In this document: piece by piece, positions 61,647 through 64,000 of the stretch
How positions within the stretch are numbered: position 1 is the first letter of the stretch
Layout: every line of letters begins with the position of its first letter
Origin: Shewanella sp. UCD-KL12
GTDB lineage: Bacteria > Pseudomonadota > Gammaproteobacteria > Enterobacterales > Shewanellaceae
Assembly (NCBI RefSeq): GCF_001957125.1
Contig: NZ_MPHJ01000019.1
Span: 41,308 to 105,307 of the forward strand
Direction: 5' to 3'
DNA: 64,000 bases
Program-made: the position numbers and the translations under genes
Notes under the pieces: generated by a model
Database searches by the model: none
What the model was told of the DNA's origin: nothing
Seen by the model: only the letters and a program-made list of their open reading frames with translations

Positions 61647-61950
61647 ATCCACTTCAGCACTAAGTTGGGTTAATAAGGGATTAACTATACCATTACAAAA
61701 CAATAAATTAGAAATCTCTTATTCACTTTCCCTCTAGGTTTTTGCTGACAACTGACATCCCAATAAGTTTAATCATTTTTTCTTAAATACGCCTCAGTTC
61801 CCAATTCCAACTTATTCGAGAATCCTGTTGCAATTATGCAATGCTAAGTTATCTATCAAGATGAAGTTAAGTAAAATAATTGCATATACCTTCTTTGGTA
61901 ACTTCCTCTGTTATCGAAAGTAAACACCTAGCTCACCCCTTGGAGGGAAC
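61647..61950. other. AT-rich intergenic region
   Basis: No gene or strong inverted repeat seen. It presumably carries the promoter of the thioredoxin-CcdA gene, which has a GGAGGG ribosome site just before its ATG. Confidence 0.4.
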
Positions 61951-63357
61951 ATGGCTAAAGCAATATTTTTACTTATTTTTTTCTGCCTCAGCTCATTTTC
62001 TACATTGGCAAGTACTGCACCTGCAACAGCAGAGATAAACCAAACATCAAGCTGGCACTATGTTGATGAGCAGGGAGAGCTAAAAGTTAAGCTGTATTTT
62101 TTCTGGTCTAAAACCTGCCCCCATTGTGCTGAAGCTCATCCATTCATTGACTCACTTGCTGAGCGCTACCCATGGATAGATCTACAAACACACCTAGTGT
62201 CAGATCCTGGCACCATGGAGATTTGGCAAGATATCGCCGAAGAAACACAAGTTCCAGCTCGATCAGTCCCCTACCTTGCTGCCTGTGATCAAGCCACTGT
62301 TGGCTATAGCAGTGAGGCTGTGACAGGAAAATACCTGCTCAACAATCTAAAAGCATGTTACCGCTCATTAGGCGGTACTGTCATTGATAACGATCCTGAA
62401 TTATCTGGCTCAACTGAAAATGGTGCACCATTATTTGGTACCTGTAGTGATACAAGCGGCGAACCCGGTGCTGAAGGTACTTGTGACTTAGGTCTAAGCG
62501 ATACAGAAACTCACACAAGCTCTGTTCAGCCTGTAGAGTTGCCCTTAATCGGTGTTGTCGCTCCGGAGAAACTGTCACTACCACTACTGACGGTAGTGCT
62601 AGCTGGTGTAGATGCATTTAATCCATGTGCCTTCTTCGTTTTACTCTTCCTGCTCTCCATAATGGTCAATGCTAAGAGTAAGAGCCGCATGCTAATTGTT
62701 GGCGGTATATTTGTCTTCTTCTCAGGCTTTATCTACTTCCTGTTTATGATTGCATGGCTCAATATCTTCACTCTACTAGGAGCTGGTAGTGATGGAAGCT
62801 TAATCATTATAGCTGCCGGGATTTTAGCACTCATTGCCGGGGTCATTAATATTAAGGACTACTTCTTTACTAAAGGGGAGGTCAGTTTATCTATGTCGGC
62901 TGAAAACCGGACCGGCTTAATTAAGCGCATGGGTAAACTAACCAATGCCAGCTCAATGGCGGCCATGATTGGAGGTACTGTTGTGCTAGCCATTCTAGCC
63001 AATGCCTATGAGTTACTTTGTACAGCTGGATTCCCCATGATCTACACCAGCGTACTCTCTATGCATGACTTGCCTGACATAGAGCGCTATATGTACCTGG
63101 TTTTCTATAACATTGTTTACGTCATCCCACTGGCTATTATTGTTATTGTATTTAGTGCGACCATGGGTAAGCGCAAACTGACTGAGAAAGAGGGACAAAC
63201 CCTAAAGCTAATGTCAGGTATCATGATGGTTGGTATGGGTATCATGTTGGCAATGGATCCGGTATCCCTTCAAAACCCGGTGCTTGCAATAACACTAATC
63301 GCTGGCTCCATAGGGTTAACTTTCTTAATCACATTAGTTCGTAAGTATCTGAAATAG
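61951..63357 (+). CDS. Thioredoxin-fold and CcdA/DsbD-like membrane fusion protein
   Basis: 468 residues. Signal peptide (about 1-21), then a periplasmic thioredoxin fold with the redox motif FFWSKTCPHCAEAHPF (CPHC, about residues 57-60) and a cis-Pro-like VPYLAAC. A linker with further cysteines (CSDTSGEPGAEGTC) leads to a DsbD/CcdA-like domain with about 6-7 TM helices (from about 215), holding the two key cysteines in DAFNPCAFFVLLF (about 228) and ELLCTAGFP (about 356). This suggests electrons pass from cytoplasmic thioredoxin through the membrane part to the periplasmic CPHC site. The partner substrate is unknown. Confidence 0.82.
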   Translation: MAKAIFLLIFFCLSSFSTLASTAPATAEINQTSSWHYVDEQGELKVKLYFFWSKTCPHCAEAHPFIDSLAERYPWIDLQTHLVSDPGTMEIWQDIAEETQVPARSVPYLAACDQATVGYSSEAVTGKYLLNNLKACYRSLGGTVIDNDPELSGSTENGAPLFGTCSDTSGEPGAEGTCDLGLSDTETHTSSVQPVELPLIGVVAPEKLSLPLLTVVLAGVDAFNPCAFFVLLFLLSIMVNAKSKSRMLIVGGIFVFFSGFIYFLFMIAWLNIFTLLGAGSDGSLIIIAAGILALIAGVINIKDYFFTKGEVSLSMSAENRTGLIKRMGKLTNASSMAAMIGGTVVLAILANAYELLCTAGFPMIYTSVLSMHDLPDIERYMYLVFYNIVYVIPLAIIVIVFSATMGKRKLTEKEGQTLKLMSGIMMVGMGIMLAMDPVSLQNPVLAITLIAGSIGLTFLITLVRKYLK

Positions 63358-63363
63358 CTAGAT

Positions 63364-63388
63364 GGGGTCGCAGACTGACTGCGACCCC
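63364..63388 (+). terminator. Terminator of the thioredoxin-CcdA gene
   Basis: GGGGTCGCAG-ACTGA-CTGCGACCCC, a 10-bp GC-rich stem 6 bases after the stop codon. No long T-run follows. Confidence 0.8.
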
Positions 63389-63466
63389 AGTAGATAAAGC
63401 TAAAGGTTGGCAATTATCTGTCGATAACACTATATTGAATTAACTAGATCATAGATGGGGATATCA

Positions 63467-63664
63467 ATGGCGATTTCGATAGGTACCGCAAATCTCGAGC
63501 CAAACTTAAGCAACGGTAATGTAGGCGTTAAAGTGGCCCAACTTGCTAAAGAACAGCAGCAAGTTGAAGGCGATATAGCACTTCAACTTATCGATGCTGC
63601 AGCGCCAGCCCCAGAGGCTGCCCCCGTTGGCAATGCCGGGCATAATATCAACATCAAAGTTTAA
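63467..63664 (+). CDS. Small YjfB/RebB-like protein, function unknown
   Basis: About 65 residues starting at the ATG at 63467 (GGGGAT 4 bases upstream; an ATG at 63455 lies in frame but has no ribosome site). Sequence MAISIGTANLEPN, then VGVKVAQLAKEQQQVEGDIALQLIDAAA and an ending NAGHNINIKV. The short helix with a QLID-type segment and the terminal (G/N)xxINI motif recall small YjfB/RebB-type proteins of unknown function found in flagellar or R-body contexts. This is a weak pattern match. The IS4 element ends 39 bases downstream. Confidence 0.5.
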   Translation: MAISIGTANLEPNLSNGNVGVKVAQLAKEQQQVEGDIALQLIDAAAPAPEAAPVGNAGHNINIKV

Positions 63665-63702
63665 GTGCTTAAACAGAACAAAAAAGCCCTCTTTTTATAG
63701 GA

Positions 63703-64000
63703 TAATGCTATTCGGATAAGCACTACTGCTTATATTTAAGTGGATAGCGGCTGGGTATATAGAGCACTGAACGTGGATATGTTCGGTGCTTTCTTTTATC
63801 TGGAAGGATAAAGTGTTTTATATCGGCCCGCATTTGCTTCAGCTTAGCTGGCAACTTCCCATCAGGTGATAAAGCAAGCCATCTTAATTGAGTGTCTATC
63901 AAGCTTATCGCTGCGGTAAAGCTAATACGGGTGGGTGCAACTTTGGCTTCTTTTGCTATCGCTACCATTTCTAAGCGAACCAGATTATAAGCGATAAGCA
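63703..64000 (-). mobile_element. IS4-family insertion sequence, partial (one end in window)
   Basis: The outer end is placed at 63703, where TAATGCTATTCGGATAAG (63703-63720) resembles the IS4 terminal repeat TAATGCCGATCAGTTAAG as I recall it. The transposase C-terminus follows immediately. The other end lies outside the window. Confidence 0.8.
63723..64000 (-). CDS. IS4-family transposase, C-terminal fragment (runs off the window)
   Basis: About 92 C-terminal residues are visible, open to the window edge. The segment AYNLVRLEMVAIAKEAKVAP, then TRISFTAAISLIDTQLRWLA and the ending RTYPRSVLYIPSRYPLKYKQ, is the characteristic C-terminus of IS4-type DDE transposases; the catalytic Glu with its YREK motif would lie outside. 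The gene ends 3 bases inside the terminal inverted repeat. No frameshift is seen in the visible part. Confidence 0.88.
   Translation of the reverse strand, partial: LIAYNLVRLEMVAIAKEAKVAPTRISFTAAISLIDTQLRWLALSPDGKLPAKLKQMRADIKHFILPDKRKHRTYPRSVLYIPSRYPLKYKQ

Overview
The window reads as chromosomal DNA of a marine gammaproteobacterium, most likely Shewanella or a close relative. This rests on protein resemblance and gene neighbourhoods (sdaC-sdaA, prfB-lysS with the RF2 frameshift, csdA-csdE, norR-nnrS-hmp) and is an inference from memory, not a database match. Nearly all of it is ordinary housekeeping, transport and stress-response coding sequence. No rRNA, tRNA, CRISPR array or prophage was seen. 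A partial IS4-family element enters at the right edge.

Layout: 0-8.7 kb holds serine uptake/deamination (sdaC, start of sdaA), yjjX, a MarR-GNAT fusion, an aldo/keto reductase, a CHASE3-GGDEF cyclase and the CsdA/CsdE sulfur-transfer pair. 8.7-11.95 kb is the least ordinary stretch: the aminotransferase ybdL is flanked by at least four copies of a structured non-coding repeat, and next to them lies a further ~450 bp of hairpin-rich non-coding DNA. 11.95-23 kb carries a BCCT transporter, a YegS-like lipid kinase, a TAXI-type TRAP transporter divergent from an M19 dipeptidase-like protein, a phosphoesterase, an AAA ATPase and a PH-domain protein. 23.4-28 kb encodes two secreted proteases (M28 and M4) with the same duplicated PKD-CBM-PKD-CBM tail. 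28.7-37.5 kb holds rlhA and a nitric-oxide defence locus: norR plus a cupin gene on one strand and, divergently, a small membrane protein, nnrS and hmp behind a sigma-54 promoter with two NorR-type sites. 37.7-43.4 kb has a TonB siderophore receptor with a Fur-like box, brnQ, nagB with a LacI-type operator, and rluE. 43.4-50 kb has an ammonium transporter-histidine kinase fusion, an SGNH hydrolase, a 56-residue secreted Cys-rich peptide, lysS and prfB. 50-64 kb has a pentapeptide-repeat potassium channel, a 1442-residue formate dehydrogenase fused to its own NAD(P)H-oxidoreductase module, a chemoreceptor, a chromate transporter, a short GlpD-like protein, an OhrR-like regulator, a thioredoxin-CcdA fusion and the IS4 end.

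Functional themes are adaptation to changing redox and nitrogen supply (NO detoxification, formate oxidation, ammonium sensing), use of protein and chitin-rich particles (chitin-binding proteases, nagB, amino-acid and serine uptake) and iron acquisition. The features most worth following up are the repeat family, which shows a compensatory base-pair change between copies, and several multi-domain fusions.
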